Program-made: the position numbers and the translations under genes
Shown here: piece after piece, positions 1 to 11,900 of the stretch
How positions within the stretch are numbered: the stretch's first letter is position 1
How the letters are laid out: each line of letters opens with the position of its first letter
Notes under the pieces: model-generated
The model's input: only the letters and a program-made list of their open reading frames with translations
Database searches by the model: none
Told to the model about the DNA's origin: nothing
From: Linum tenue
Lineage: Eukaryota; Streptophyta; Magnoliopsida; Malpighiales; Linaceae
Direction of reading: 5' to 3'
NCBI GenBank assembly: GCA_946122785.1
Contig: CAMGYJ010000004.1
Location: forward strand, 21,523,684-21,587,683
DNA: 64,000 bases

Positions 1-1156
1 CATCTTCACCCTTAATCTAAAGGTTTTATGGTTTCGACTAAGAACCTTCCCTACAAACAATGGCCACTAGCATCGGCCAAAAACCTTACTTCTTCCTTCC
101 AAACTATCACCCATCATGAACTACTTTCAAGCACACTTTCTCGGTCTATTCTTGCCATCACATTTCAAACATAGTAGTGAAGGGGTTCAACAACAATGTG
201 GGTGTTCCAATGAATTGAGTGCCAAGAAACCCCTCCTATAGCACACACTTTGATTTTTGTGGCACTTTCTACTTTATTTACCTCATTTTATTACCTCTTT
301 TTCAATTCTTTTTTTCTTTCTACTTTTCGTTTCTTTCTTTTTTTCTCTTTTCTTTTCTTTGGGGGGGGGGGGGGGGGGAGGTACTAGAGAGTAAAACACT
401 TGCCACATTACATTAAACAACCAATGCTCTCTTTTTTGAACTTACCCCAATACTCCTCTTTTCTCTTTCATTCCTAGCAAGAACCGCGCAAAATCCTCGT
501 ACGTAGAACCTCAATGGATCTCCTAAGCACGAGCTCCGAGACACAAGGACGACTCACGTATAGACATGAGGAAAGTATGGGGGGGTTGTTCTATCAAACA
601 CCATTAAGCTCATAAGCGAAAAGCTCCTACAAGAGAATGACCCCCAAAGTCACAAGGCTCAAAGGGGTTTACTTGGGCATAGAATATTTTGGGACAATCA
701 ATATTTGGGTGTGGAATAATCCTATGCCTTCGTCATACTCACTAGTGACAACTGTGATGTTACTCGCCATGGTAAGAGGGATCTAAGCACACAAGAAGAA
801 AACGATCGGCTCAAAACTTACATGGCTACCTAGTCACCCAAGCATATATTCCACTTCACAAAACACAATGCATGGCAATTATAATCAACAAGTAATCGAG
901 TCAAGACATCCATTCACTTTTACACACATGAGAACTAAACCTTTGCACTATCCTAATGCATCTCTCAGTCATCATCATGGGACACACTCGATCACATGCA
1001 ACAATTCAAGGTCAACGCCAATAAATACGTGATTCTCCCACAAACTGGCCCTTTGATCATACATCAAGGCTCCAAGCATTCAATCACACTCACACAAGCA
1101 CATAATAAAATACCCCCCAACACTTATGTTCGGCATTGCCCTCAATGGCGTAAGAT

Positions 1157-1950
1157 CAGGGTTCAAGAAGGCGCGCCTAGGCTCAATTAGGCGCTAGGCG
1201 GTGGAGGATCGCCTTGACTTGGCCATAGGCGTTGTAAAAGGCGCTGGTAGCGCTTAGTAGGTAGGAATAGCGCTTAGTTTGTGCCTAGTGGAGAGAAGGC
1301 GTGCCTGGGCGTTCTTGTGCGAGCTTAGGCGGTTAAACCCAATACTCTTCGTTTTGTCCTAGAAAATCAGAAAATTGCCTCTTGCCCTAGAAAATCAGAA
1401 ACACGGGAAGAGGATGACCATGCTATGTATATATTCGTAGATGACAATGAGGAATCATATTGTGCACCCTCGAGTACTATTACAGATGCAATGGCGGGTG
1501 AACAGAGTGAGCTCCGAAGGAGTGCACGAGTGAGAGAGCTCCATGATGAAGAATTAGAGTCTGAAGAGGAGGAAGAGGAGAAGGATGGTGAGGAGATTGC
1601 TTTTGATGATGATGAAGATGAAGTGGTGGCTGGACGGACATACTTGGATGATGAAGAATGAACTTATTGACTATTGTTTAGTATTTCGACATTTTATGAA
1701 CTTGTGATTCTAAGAAATGGTCACTATTTGCTTGTTATTTGTTATGTTAAGTGTTTACTGTTAAGAACTAGGCATTGCTAATTTTATATGCACTTGGATT
1801 ATATGAATTATTCCAGAAAACAGGAAATATTTGAGAACTTTTTCCATTTATGCTCTGAATGCCTAGGCACGCCTAGACTACGTCTAATCAGGCAAGGCAC
1901 AAGTCAGGAGCCGAGCGCCTGCCTTACGCCTAGCGCCTTTTAGAACCTTG
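1157..1950. mobile_element. Non-autonomous hAT-type element (794 bp)
   Basis: The left end begins CAGGGTTCAAGAAGGCGC; the right end read in reverse begins CAAGGTTCTAAAAGGCGC, a terminal inverted repeat of hAT type. An 8-bp target duplication, CGTAAGAT, flanks it at 1149-1156 and 1951-1958. The sub-terminal zones are rich in repeated GGCG/CGCC motifs (GCGCCTAG, AGGCGCT), as in hAT ends. It contains a remnant of a transposase tail (1425-1661). Confidence 0.85.
1425..1661 (+). pseudogene. Probable hAT transposase C-terminal remnant
   Basis: This open frame lies inside a hAT element and ends in an acidic tail (runs of E and D, for example ELESEEEEEEKDGEE) preceded by a basic patch RRSARVRELHDEE. 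Acidic tails after an R-S-A-R-V-R-type patch are common at the very C-terminus of plant hAT transposases. The catalytic and dimerisation domains are absent, so the element is a deletion derivative of an autonomous copy. The frame is also open a few codons upstream of the ATG. The assignment rests on context and composition, not on a conserved domain, so it is moderate to weak. Confidence 0.45.
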
Positions 1951-2249
1951 CGTAAGATAGGGGTAGAACGATGTTACCACATGGCTTGGTGAGTGAAAGT
2001 TGGAATTTTTCCAGGGTAGGAGATTTGAGCTTCAAGGAGAAGACAAAAACACACACAACTCAAACATATACTCGCTCGAAGCGAGGTTATTACACATAAC
2101 AGTATGATAGTAGTAGTAGAAAAACTTGCTAACCTCCGTTGGCTTGCCTCCCAACAAGCGCTAATTTTCCGTCTTAAGCTAGACGGAGACTTTGGACTAG
2201 GCATCTTGCAGGAGCACCACCTCCTTTTGGAGCATTTATTCTCCTTCAA

Positions 2250-3570
2250 GGTAACGTTTGAGGCGGTGTCCATTCACTTTGAAAGTTCCTTGCTCTTGGT
2301 GGGAGATCTCAACCACCCCTTATGGGAACACTTGCGTTACCACATAAGGGCCCGACCATTTCGACCTTAACTTCCTGGGGAATAATCATAACCGGGATTT
2401 GTACAAGAGTACCTGCTCTCTCGGTTGAAAAGAAAATCCTTCCCTCCTTTCAGTCGAGCATCATGCAAGCGCTTTGTCCTTTCATTGTAAATCTTGGTGT
2501 TTTCGTAGGCTTGGAGGCGCCAGTCCTCGAGTTCAAGCACTTGAAACTTCCTTTCATTTCCACACCAAGTAGGGTCCATATTCAATAGCTTTATGTCCTA
2601 GAAAGCCCTACGTTCTAGATCTACGGGCAAATGACACGCTTTGTCGTACACCAATTGGTAAGGTGACACCTATTAGGGTTTTGTAGGTCGTGTGGTACGC
2701 CCATAGAGCATCATCAAGTTTTGCGGACCAATCCTTGCGTGATTGATCCACGGTCTTTTCTAGTATCCTTTTCAGTTCCCTATTTGACAGCTCTACTTGT
2801 CCACTTGTTTGGGGATGATAGGCCATTGACTCCCGGTGGGTAACACCATAACGATCGAGGAGTTTGTTGAATTGCCCCTGATGATGGCCCTCGGGGTGCC
2901 AAATCGTAAAAACAGTTTTTTAAGAAATCCGCAGACCCGTCTTGCATCATTGGTGGGGAGAGCTTGAGCCTCGACCCACCTCGAGACGTAGTACACAACC
3001 ACTAGAATGTACTTGTTTCCAAAAGACGAGAGAAAAGGACCCATAAAGTCGATGCCTCAAACATAAAAAATCTCACATGTAATGGAAATTGTTTGGGGCA
3101 TCTCATTTTGGTTAGAAACATTACCTGTCCTTTGGCAGTAGTCACAATGACTCACAAATGTGTAGGCATCCCAGAATAGGGATGACCAATAAAATCCCGA
3201 TTGAAGCACCTTCCTTGTAGTTTGGTTGGCACCATGATGGCCTCTAGTTGGTCCCTTGTGGCAGTGGCTTAGGATAGCCGTCATTTCCTTCTCCGGTACA
3301 CACCTCCAAATGACCCCATTGGCCCCAATCCGAAAAAGGTGGGGATCATCCCAGAAGTAGTATCGGAGATCGGAGAAGAAATTCCTTTTCCCATTTGTAT
3401 TCATCCCCTTGGGCAGTTGCCTTCCGACCAAGTGATTGGCGAAGTCGGTGAACCAAGGGGCGGCACTCTCAATAGTGGCAAGCACGAACAATCGTTCATC
3501 GGGGAAGGTATCATTTATCTCTCTTTGGGAGCTGCTCCCTCCCGGTCCTTCGAGTCGCGAGGGTGGTCCG
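2250..3570 (-). pseudogene. Athila-1 integrase (broken)
   Basis: The frames between 3614 and 2250 encode an integrase in pieces. The N-terminal HHCC zinc-binding motif is visible (HCHKGPTRGHH ... CDYCQRTG, near 3330-3130). The core follows ([17 protein letters not shown], near 2960), then the region of the last catalytic residue ([19 protein letters not shown], near 2800), and the C-terminal part (WSGP..VTQVFPYG..EI, near 2330). Where most integrases have the first catalytic Asp (xVDYVS), this copy reads VVYYVS, so the enzyme would be dead even without the frame breaks. At least four reading-frame changes occur. It would have inserted element cDNA into the chromosome. The closest relative in the window is the integrase of Athila-2. 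Confidence 0.85.
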
Positions 3571-4758
3571 CCACAAGAGTTTTGGATCCTTTTTGTATTT
3601 GATCTCCACATCAAACTCTTGGAGAAGTAGGATCCATCGGATTAGGCGGGGCTTGGCATCGGCCTTGCTCATCAAGAAGTGAATGGTGGAGTGGTCAGTG
3701 TAGACAATAACTTTCGAAAGCACAAGGTATGACTTGAACTTGTCAAAAGCAAAGATTATTGCCAACAACTCTTTTTCGGTAGTTTTATAATTCTCCTGAG
3801 CATCATTCGATGTTTTGAAGCGTAGCAAATGGGTTGAAAATGCCTACCCCACCTTTGTCCCAACACTGCTCCCACTGCATAGTCACTAGCATCACACATA
3901 AGCTCGAAAGGAAGGCTCCAATCCAGCGAGACCATTATGGGGGCATTCGTGATCTTTGCCTTGAGGATGTTAAACGCTTCGAAACACTCCATTGTGAAAA
4001 GAAAGGGAGCATCCTTCTCCAAAAGCTTTGTCAGTGGTAATGCAATCTTTGAGAATTTCTCCATGAAGCGTCGGTAAAATCCCGCATGCCCGAGGAAACT
4101 CATGATACCCTTGACCGTTGTTGGTGGAAGAAGCTTGCTTATTGTTTCAACCTTGGCTCGATCCACTTCAATTCCCCTCTTTGAAATTTTGTGCCCCAAC
4201 ACAATGCCCTCTCTCACCATGAAATGTGACTTCTCCCAACTCAAAGCCAAATTTGTTTCTTCACAACACTCAAGGACCTTCTCCAGGTTGGCAAGACAGT
4301 GAGAAAATGAATCTCCAAATACCGAGAAGTCGTCCATGAACACTTCCATTATATCCTCCACGAATTTATCGAAGATGGCCACCATGCATCTCTGGAATGT
4401 GGTTGGGGCATTGCACAATCCAAACGGAATGCGCCTATAAGCAAATGTTCCGAAAGGGCAATTGAACGTTGTTCTTGGCTTGATCTTCTGGAGCAATCAG
4501 GATCTAGAAGTACCCCGACAACCCATCCTGGAAATAGTAATAATCATGCCCAGCGAGCCTCTCAAGAATTTGATCGATGAAAGGAAAAGGGAAATTATCC
4601 ATATCGGTGGCATCATCAGTCGCCGATAATCAATGCACACCCTCCACCCGGTCACCATCCTTGTTGGTATAAGCTCTTCCTTCTCATTAGCTACCACTGT
4701 CATTCCTCCTTTCTTAGGGACCAACTGAGTTGGGCTCACCCATTGACTATCCGAGATG
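3570..4758 (-). pseudogene. Athila-1 reverse transcriptase and RNase H (broken)
   Basis: On the minus strand the RT starts inside the motif SPTQLVPKKGG and continues VCIDYRRL, then after a frame change FAYRRIPFGLCNAPTTFQR and the catalytic box EVFMDDFSVFG (near 4330), which is intact here. The thumb part (GHAGFYRRF) and RNase H (ELMCDASDYAVGAVLGQ near 3885, then [13 protein letters not shown] and [18 protein letters not shown]) follow in two frames. An RT-RNase H copies element RNA into DNA in the cytoplasmic particle. The 5' side of the gene is cut at 4758 by the solo LTR inserted between RT and protease. The gene is non-functional because of several frameshifts and stops. Confidence 0.88.
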
Positions 4759-4763
4759 GGGTA

Positions 4764-6882
4764 TGTAACACCCTAACCCGGCCGGGTACCACTTTTACTA
4801 AAATGCCCTTGATAAATAAAATACTCAAATCTTAAATTGCAGCGGGAAAATTTTTCATAAATAAAATACTAAAAACACACACTTGTGGCTCAAATCAAAG
4901 CCCTAACATGTGGGCAAATTAAACTCAAACTTTAAAATCTCAATCTGATCTCTAGGCTATACTCATAATCATAAAATGCAAATAACTAGGTAGTCTCTGT
5001 CGTTGCTGCAACTGAAAATCTTAACTAGGCATCCTCCGTGACGCTTACACTGCCCTTCTCTAGCTGGCTGCCCTCGAACTTTTCCTCTCGAACTCGCTGC
5101 TCTCTAACTGCTCCTCTAGCTTGCTGCTACTGATCTGGTTCTCGCTCATTCCCTTACTAAGGCCTGATGAGTGAATTAGGGTCAGTCTACGCCCTAACAT
5201 TTTAAACTTTCTAATAATTTTGCGCTTCTTCTCAAACACTTAAACTCAAACTGAGGGAAGTTGTTTGTACTTCCATTCTTACAAATATTAACTCTTAAAA
5301 CGGTATGGGAGTAACTGTTACTCTCCATTCTTAAAGTTTAAATCTCAACTTAAAATTCGACTGACACGGGGATCCCTCACTAGCTAGTCCGGTTGCCCAA
5401 CTCATACGTATGAGAAGCCCTCCAGGCTTTCCTTAAACTTAAACTTATCGTGGAAGGCTCTTCTTCCACGATTCTCAACAGCATAACTGCTGCTCATCTT
5501 AAAAATCTCAAGAGCATAACTGCTGCTCAACTTAAATATCTCAAGAGCATAACTGCTGCTCTATCTCAAAGATTTCAAGAGCATAACTGCTGCTCTATAT
5601 GAAAATCTCAAATGGCAACAGACTGGCGCTAGCGACTAAAAACACTTAAAACGACTTCACCTTCTTGAAGGTGATGAGTTGCCTCTTAAAAAGAACTTGT
5701 TTCTTAAACTTTAACAATAACTTATACTCATAAAATTTCAAAATAAATAATGACCATTCACTTCAAGTCACAATTCAAACAAGACACATATCATCAACCA
5801 TAATCATGCAATCTCAAACAAGAATCAATTACTGCACATACATCATGTAAATCAATACCCGAAAATACTGAAGGCAAATACTTGAAAACCATAAGGCGTA
5901 AAATTTACCCCTTTACACTCACCTCATAAGTTCAATTGGTTGATAACTCATATTGCTATTGAGCTTCGACTGATACGGCTATTAACGACTTGCCTTAACA
6001 AGCCTCGCACATGTGACTGAATCTGGATGAAAAGCTAGTGCACCTTTGTCCCTTCTCGTTCTTCCATGCTAATGGAATTCCACGTACAACGACAACCAAG
6101 CAAAAACATATCACTTAGATTGCTAAATATGCAATTCAACTACGTGCACATAAAACTTCCTAATCACCCACTTCAGAACCGCCTCCCACTTTTGCCAACA
6201 TAAACCCCCTTCAATTTTGAAGCTACCACGTATATCAATCCATGTGTATCTTAAATAGCCATTGAATGAAAATCCTTACCTCATTATATTGCTGTGTTTG
6301 GACGTTCCCATGGTGACAACTAGCACCGCCCAGCTCCGTGCTCTTGATCCCGCTTCCATCACCGTAACCAAAGCTTTGACCTCTCTTTGGAGGAGAAATA
6401 GCGGTTTCTTTGTACATCCCCGCTCATCAACACTTTTATATGAGCGGCCTTCCCTGAGTTCTCTCATTGCCCCGTCAAGCCATAGGTCACGATGCGATCT
6501 CCATAATGGTGGTACTGGTACCGCGATGAAGAGAGGGACAGAGATCGAGCTAGAGGAAAAGGTTGGGCGGCGGATGGGGAAAGAGTCGCTCAAGCTCTTT
6601 ACGATTGGGGAATAAAAAGAATGAAGGGTTTTGTTAGTTTGGGGCGAGGTCGAGTGGGAGGTAGGGTTAGGGTTTAATTGTGTCGGGTTAATTTTAGAAT
6701 TTCCTAATTATGGGTGTGTTTAATCCGAAATTCAATTAACGTTCATAATTTTCTCACTTCATGTCTAAACTCGACACGTTTGAACTATTAGTTCACATTT
6801 TTAATCCTCATCGATAATTCGGTGGAACTTGACCCAAGGGTATAATAGTCATTTTGACTTTTGGGAAGAGCGGGGTGTAACA
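4764..6882. mobile_element. Solo LTR (2119 bp) with 5-bp TSD GGGTA
   Basis: The left end is TGTAACACCCTAACCC and the right end GGGGTGTAACA, so it begins TG and ends CA. It is flanked by GGGTA at 4759-4763 and 6883-6887. Removing it rejoins the protease and RT parts of Athila-1. No gag or pol frame is inside. Ends of the form TGTAACACCC are frequent in plant chromovirus LTRs (Tekay/Del type), but the lineage and orientation are my inference. Internal features include a short tandem repeat at about 5478-5600 and a module at 5361-5430 also found near 29160-29225. Confidence 0.82.
5478..5600. repeat. Tandem repeat, about 4 copies of a 35-40 bp unit
   Basis: The phrase 'agcataactgctgct' occurs four times with spacers ending in 'ctcaag'. 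It lies in the middle of the solo LTR. No function can be inferred. Confidence 0.8.
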
Positions 6883-6889
6883 GGGTAGA

Positions 6890-8004
6890 TGATCCAGGCA
6901 TCCAAAAGCTTGATTACTTCTGCTTTGCCACTTCCTCCAGGTTGGGATTCACACGCCTTTGCGGTTGACGAACCAGTTTGGCACCTTCCTCCAAGAGGAT
7001 CTTGTGCGAGCAAAAGGTTGATATGTTTCCTCGGATATCTGTGATCTTCCATGCGATTGCCCTCTCATGACGACGCAAAACCTCAATCAACTCAGTCTTT
7101 TGCTCCGGTGTAAGATTGGAGTTGATGATGACTGGGAGTTTGCCATCGTCCCTCAGGAAGGCATACTCAAGATGAGGAGGCAAAGGTTTCAACTCCAACT
7201 CGGGGGGTTCCTCCAAGGAGATAGGGATTTTAGCCATTGAGGGCAAGGCTTCCACCACCTGATCTTGCAGAAGTTGGCCGTCCTCCTCCGAAGATTCTGA
7301 GATGTTCGTCTCTACTAAACAACACTCTTCAGAAGGGTCAGAAGGGTAGGCACCCGCGGATGCGAGTGCCTCCATGAAATCAAAAAATTCATCACAGTAA
7401 TTAAAATCATCATGATGTTGAGAAAAATTCATGCTCTCATTAATAGAGAAGGTAACCTCTTCCTCCCCTGGCCTAAGCACTAACTTTTCCTCATGCACAT
7501 CAATGAAGGCCTTCACGGTAGCTAAGAAAGGTCTACCCAGGATGAGGAGGACATCGACGTTGTCATCAATGTCTAGAATGATGAAATCGACCGGATAAAT
7601 GAGAGGCCCTACCTTAATAACTAAGTCCTCAATGACACCCTTAGGCTGCACAATGGACCTATCCGTCAACTGAATGTTCATCCTGGTAGTTCTAGGTTCA
7701 CCTATGTCTAACTTTTGAAATAACCTATAAGGCATCACATTTATACTTGCTCCTAGGTCCGCCAAGGATTTTCCTATGCACATGTTGCCAATGAAGCAAG
7801 GGATAGTGGAACTCCCTGGATCTTTGCGCTTTGTTGGCAGGTTGTTCTGCAGGATGGCTGAGCACTCTTCATTCAAGGTTACTGTAGCCATCCCGTCCAG
7901 CTTCTTCTTGTTGGTGAGGAGGTCCTTCAAGTACTTTGCATACTTGGGCATCTGGGTGAGGGCCTCCACGGAGTGGATGTTGAGGTGCAACTAGTTCATC
8001 ATAT
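6890..8004 (-). pseudogene. Athila-1 aspartic protease region with gag C-terminus and protease-RT linker
   Basis: A long minus-strand frame (7990-6914, 358 aa) contains VEALTQMPKYAKYLKDLL, EECSAILQ, then the retropepsin region KSLADLGASINVMPYRLF with the D-x-G catalytic turn (DLGAS), and FIILDIDDNVDVLLILGRPFL. It ends with the linker that precedes RT (LEEPPELELKPLPPHLEYAFL). The order and motifs match Athila-2 58000-58950 closely. The frame shifts near 6912 just before the solo LTR. At 7991-8004 the frame is interrupted by a TAG and then by the nested insertion. The protease would cut the Gag-Pol precursor. Confidence 0.88.
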
Positions 8005-8691
8005 CCATTTGGCCTACGTGCAAGCTATTAGCTAAGTGAGTGTGTTTACCCTTATTTTATTCTGTTTTAAATACTCTTAATATGAAATTTTAAACACGAG
8101 ATAATCTCTTGGTTAGGTTAATTCCATTACTTTCAAAAACGTAAAATTTTCCACATGTTTCAAAACTAAATAAAATAATTTATTTCATAACCACGATCAG
8201 CGGAACGTGGTTATAACTAAAACATCAAAATAAGGGAACTACGTGGACTTTGATCCCGACTACTCGGCTACGTAGGCAACCAATAGTTCGAGTCCTACTA
8301 ACAATTTTCTCCCCTTAAATCATAAATACCAAATTACATCTCTTAAATGACAAAATCAATTTTGATCTTAATCACGTATCAATAGAAACGTGTTAAGATC
8401 CCTTATAAAAAACCTATCAATTTTATCGAACTACGTGGACTTTGATCCTGACTACTCGGGTACGTAGGCAACCAATAGGTTTCAAGTCCAACTAACAAAC
8501 TTTTTCCACGTTTCAACGTGTGAGACTCAACATTTAAAATCTCTATATTTTCACGAACTACGTGGACTTTGATCCCAACTACTCCGGTACGTAAGCAACC
8601 AATAGGTTCGAGTCCAACAAATCAAAATACTTTCTTTAATTCTCGAGATTTACATCAATATTAATTCTATAATTAAATACGCAATAAGCCA
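8005..8691 (+). repeat. Left arm of a 0.7-kb inverted repeat
   Basis: It begins 'ccatttggcctacgtgcaag' and ends 'gcaataagcc'. The same sequence occurs in reverse complement at 13928-14645. Identity by eye is high, with small indels. The arms lie in the left and right LTRs of the Ogre-type element, where a direct repeat would be expected. Confidence 0.85.
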
Positions 8692-8917
8692 CAGATTTGG
8701 TACTGGAAACTTGTGTTGCTTAATGGCGTCTAGCCACTAGCAAATCGTGTCAACAAGATTTGGCACTGCTAATCTTATCGAGTTATTGGCAAAAGTGACC
8801 CACCCAAGCACTACAAATATGATTTTAGCTAGAGATTTGCTATTGCAAATCTCAAACAAAAACTAAATTTTATTTTGCTAAATTTGTTTTTAACCCGGAC
8901 AAAAACTAGTGTCTACA
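8005..8917 (-). repeat. 3' LTR of the Ogre-type element (probably truncated)
   Basis: Read on the minus strand it starts TGTAGACACTAGTTTTTGTC at 8917. The first 220 bp match the head at 25592-25380 (GGACAAAAAC, TTAGCTAGAGATTTGC and other phrases in reverse). The end near 8005 directly borders Athila-1 protease sequence and lacks the GACA end seen at 13706, so the last part of the LTR seems lost. It contains three copies of a 60-bp unit, each starting 'gaactacgtggactttgat' on the plus strand. Confidence 0.7.
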
Positions 8918-8930
8918 GTTGCCCCCCTTT
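8918..8930 (-). other. Polypurine tract of the Ogre-type element
   Basis: The minus strand reads AAAGGGGGGCAAC immediately before the TGTAGACA start of the 3' LTR. A purine tract in this place primes plus-strand DNA synthesis in LTR retrotransposons. Confidence 0.7.
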
Positions 8931-11900
8931 ATATATCTCTATGTATTCAAGAGGTATACAAAGTTATCATAGCACACCATTTTTGGCCGATTTACTAATT
9001 GTATTGCGATATTTTAGTTTGGTGCATTTACCAAATTCTTTGAAGTTTTGAAGTCATTGATTAGCTTTCATGTGGCGTAGCCAAATTCGATTTCTTATTA
9101 GTTTCCTTCGTAGTGTAGTTATCCTTTGCGGGGTAGTCGTGTCATGTATACTTATTAGCTCCCATGACAGTGTAGCCGAGATGTAGGTGCCAACTATATT
9201 CCCTCACAGTGTAGCCTTCTTCGAAGTGTAACCTTCTTCAGAGTGGATCCTTCTCATGGGTCCTGATTAGCTCCCTCGTAGTGTAGCCTTCTTATGGGTA
9301 CTAATTGTTTCCCTCGTAGTGTAGCCTTCTTCACAATGTAGCCTTCTTGTGGGTACTGTCATGGACATAGACTTCATTTCGGGTCGTGACAGTACTGATT
9401 GGCTCCCTCGCAGTGTAGCCTTCTTGTGGGTAGTAATTGGCTTCCCTCGCAGTGTAGCCTTTTTATGGATTCTAATTAACTCCCTCGCATTGTAGCCTTC
9501 TTGTGGGTGCTAATTGGTAGCCTTCTTCGCAGTGTAGCCTTCTTGTGTTTGAGGATATGCAGAGTTTTTTTAAAAAAAAAACATTAATCATAGGTGACAT
9601 GGATTTGTATTTTTGATAGAAAATGTTAAAGCAACCAATTGAGAAATTCTAGACGAAATTCAAATAGGTCTCGAACTTGATCTTGTAAAGTTTATATGTG
9701 ATGTCACATTGATGGATAATTGTCAAATGTTATATGGTTATATGATATGATCCAATGTCATGATGAGATATGTTGATGAAAATGTTCTTTCATTTTAAGT
9801 GAACTTTGAAAATTATGATGTTTACTTTGGCTATAAATTTCTTGAGATTTGCTACCTAATGAATGATGTCATATGATTAGTTTGAAGTGCGTTTGAAAAT
9901 TATGCCATATGATGTATGTGAAGTGCATTTGGAAAAGGTTGTATGATGAGTTATAGGATGATGTCTCGAAGGTATGAAAAAGAAAGAGCATAATCCCTAA
10001 TCATGGTCTTGTTGTTATTGTCATGAACTCTTTTGAATTGATCATCCAGAAGGAAACTATGTCATTCCCGTTTAATAAACTTGATCCTTAGCGGTGCTCG
10101 CACTGGAGTAACATGGGTTTTGTTGCCAGGTTCATTCTTCCTTTGGCGTGTCATTATCTTATGGGAATGGGCTTGCAGTCTAGTATTTCCTCTTTGTCTG
10201 TTCATTGAGCCAAATGTATGTCACTTCTGGGGACTGATGGAAGGATGGTCCCCTGTTTTCTCCAACTTGGACACTAGTGCTTGAGTGGCTGATGTGTTAG
10301 CCATATGATCTTCAATATATGTGCATGGTGAATTGGTTATGTAGAAGGATTTTGTAGCATGGTGGTTTGAGGATATGTGCTCCCTTAGCTTGATTGATAT
10401 TCTTGCTATGAGAGTTTGTTGTGCTTGGCCAAGAGGAATTTGTTATCTCGGGGTATTGTCTTGTTGATGTCGGTTTTCTAAAGATGTTTGATCGACTTCA
10501 TCGGGAGGTGTGAGGTACAAAATACTTTATCGAGGGATAGTTTGATTTACTAGTTGGGTAATTTAAACGGAATGAGTCAAGATATCCGAGATTCCCCGTT
10601 TACTCATGAGCTTATGAGTTGGGAGACCCACCTTATGAGTATTTGAACTCTTTCTACCCCGGCTCTTCTCACTTTGCCCGTAGATATGTTACTTGCTTTC
10701 CTCTATTCGGAACAAAGCATGACTTTTTCCAATCTCGACTTAAGATGAATGCAAACAATGCTTGAAAAATCTCATTTGAAAAAGTATAATGGGAAAATGA
10801 TTTTAGAAATCAAAGCCTCACTTGAGGGAAGTGTGTGCAATTTGAGGAAAATGATTTCTTGTGTGGTTAGTGCCACATTGTTTAAAAATTTGTTTATTAC
10901 AAGCAATGCCAAAAGAATGTCCTATAAGCCTATCTTTAATTTTCACTCTCACGCTCAATTTCGCTCTCACTCATTCCCATGGGTGCTTCGAGTTTACGAT
11001 ACTTTGGCTACTATTAAGATTCCGGCCACCATATTGTGAACAAATGTACTCGAGATATAAGTTTCTTGACCATGGAGAGTCAGGGTGATTATCGTATGAA
11101 CCTGTGGTGAGAGTTCTCGATGTGTTTTGAAAGGAGTCTCTTTCCTGATATGGGCTCCAACTGTAAGAATCCTCGTGTTTTAGAAATTCTACTTTCGCTA
11201 TGTGAGAAGAGGTTAAAGGAAATTCCTATGTAAAATGGCCTTAGTCATAGGAAGCTTTTTGTAGATATTTCTAGCTTGCCCCGAAGTATGAAGCGAGTTG
11301 GTGGAAACATGAGATCTTTGTTGAAGGGTCTCATTTGCCTCAAGAATGGTGGCTCGTCTAGGGTATCTTTCTAGATATATATTGACTCAGGTTGCCCCCT
11401 GTCTTGAAATTTGGATTTTGAGGTGTAACCTCGAGTGGATAAGTAACTGAGTTCATTTGAGTATAAACTCGATTTTGGAAGTCTTCACACTTGTAGAGGT
11501 CCTTGTTTGACCTTGAAAGGATGGATCCAGAAAGTCTTGGTGTAATGGAGGTTTCGACTTCTTATTGGCTTTCAAAATGTAGAATGTCAAACACTCTTGT
11601 TTGGCGCAATTATGACTGCTGAATAATGAGGATGATCATGGGATGCACTTTAGCTTATGTTGAATATTGTTGGCTTGGTAATCCTTCTCATGAGGATAAT
11701 TTTCCTTGTTTGGCTTCGCAAGAAAATATCATTTGGTTTAGAAAGCTGGCTAATTTGATGGCTAGCCCCACTTGAGTGCAATAGACTTTGTTGATTGAGA
11801 TAATGACCCTATACGGTGCTCTTGTCAACACGTTGAAGGTAAACTCGGAATCACCCTTTTATACTCTTGGCAAAGGTAGCCAGTCACTTGTGACGAGTTT

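Larger units (their letters stand above)
1..2249 (-). other. 3' non-coding region of Athila-1, containing a hAT insertion
   Basis: No convincing ORF is visible apart from the remnant inside the hAT element. The stretch just after the integrase (about 2170-2120) reads on the minus strand as a short tract of the type 'cgcttgt.gggaggcaa', which is also found directly after the integrase of Athila-2 (about 61765). This supports its being the element's own post-pol spacer. A run of 18 G residues lies at 361-378 beside a T/C-rich tract (260-360). The remainder is AT-rich sequence I cannot assign. Confidence 0.5.

Noticed and set aside
9095..9545. CRISPR-like array of repeats
   Set aside because: Repeats are imperfect and spacers are themselves repeated; a plant minisatellite inside a retrotransposon interior.
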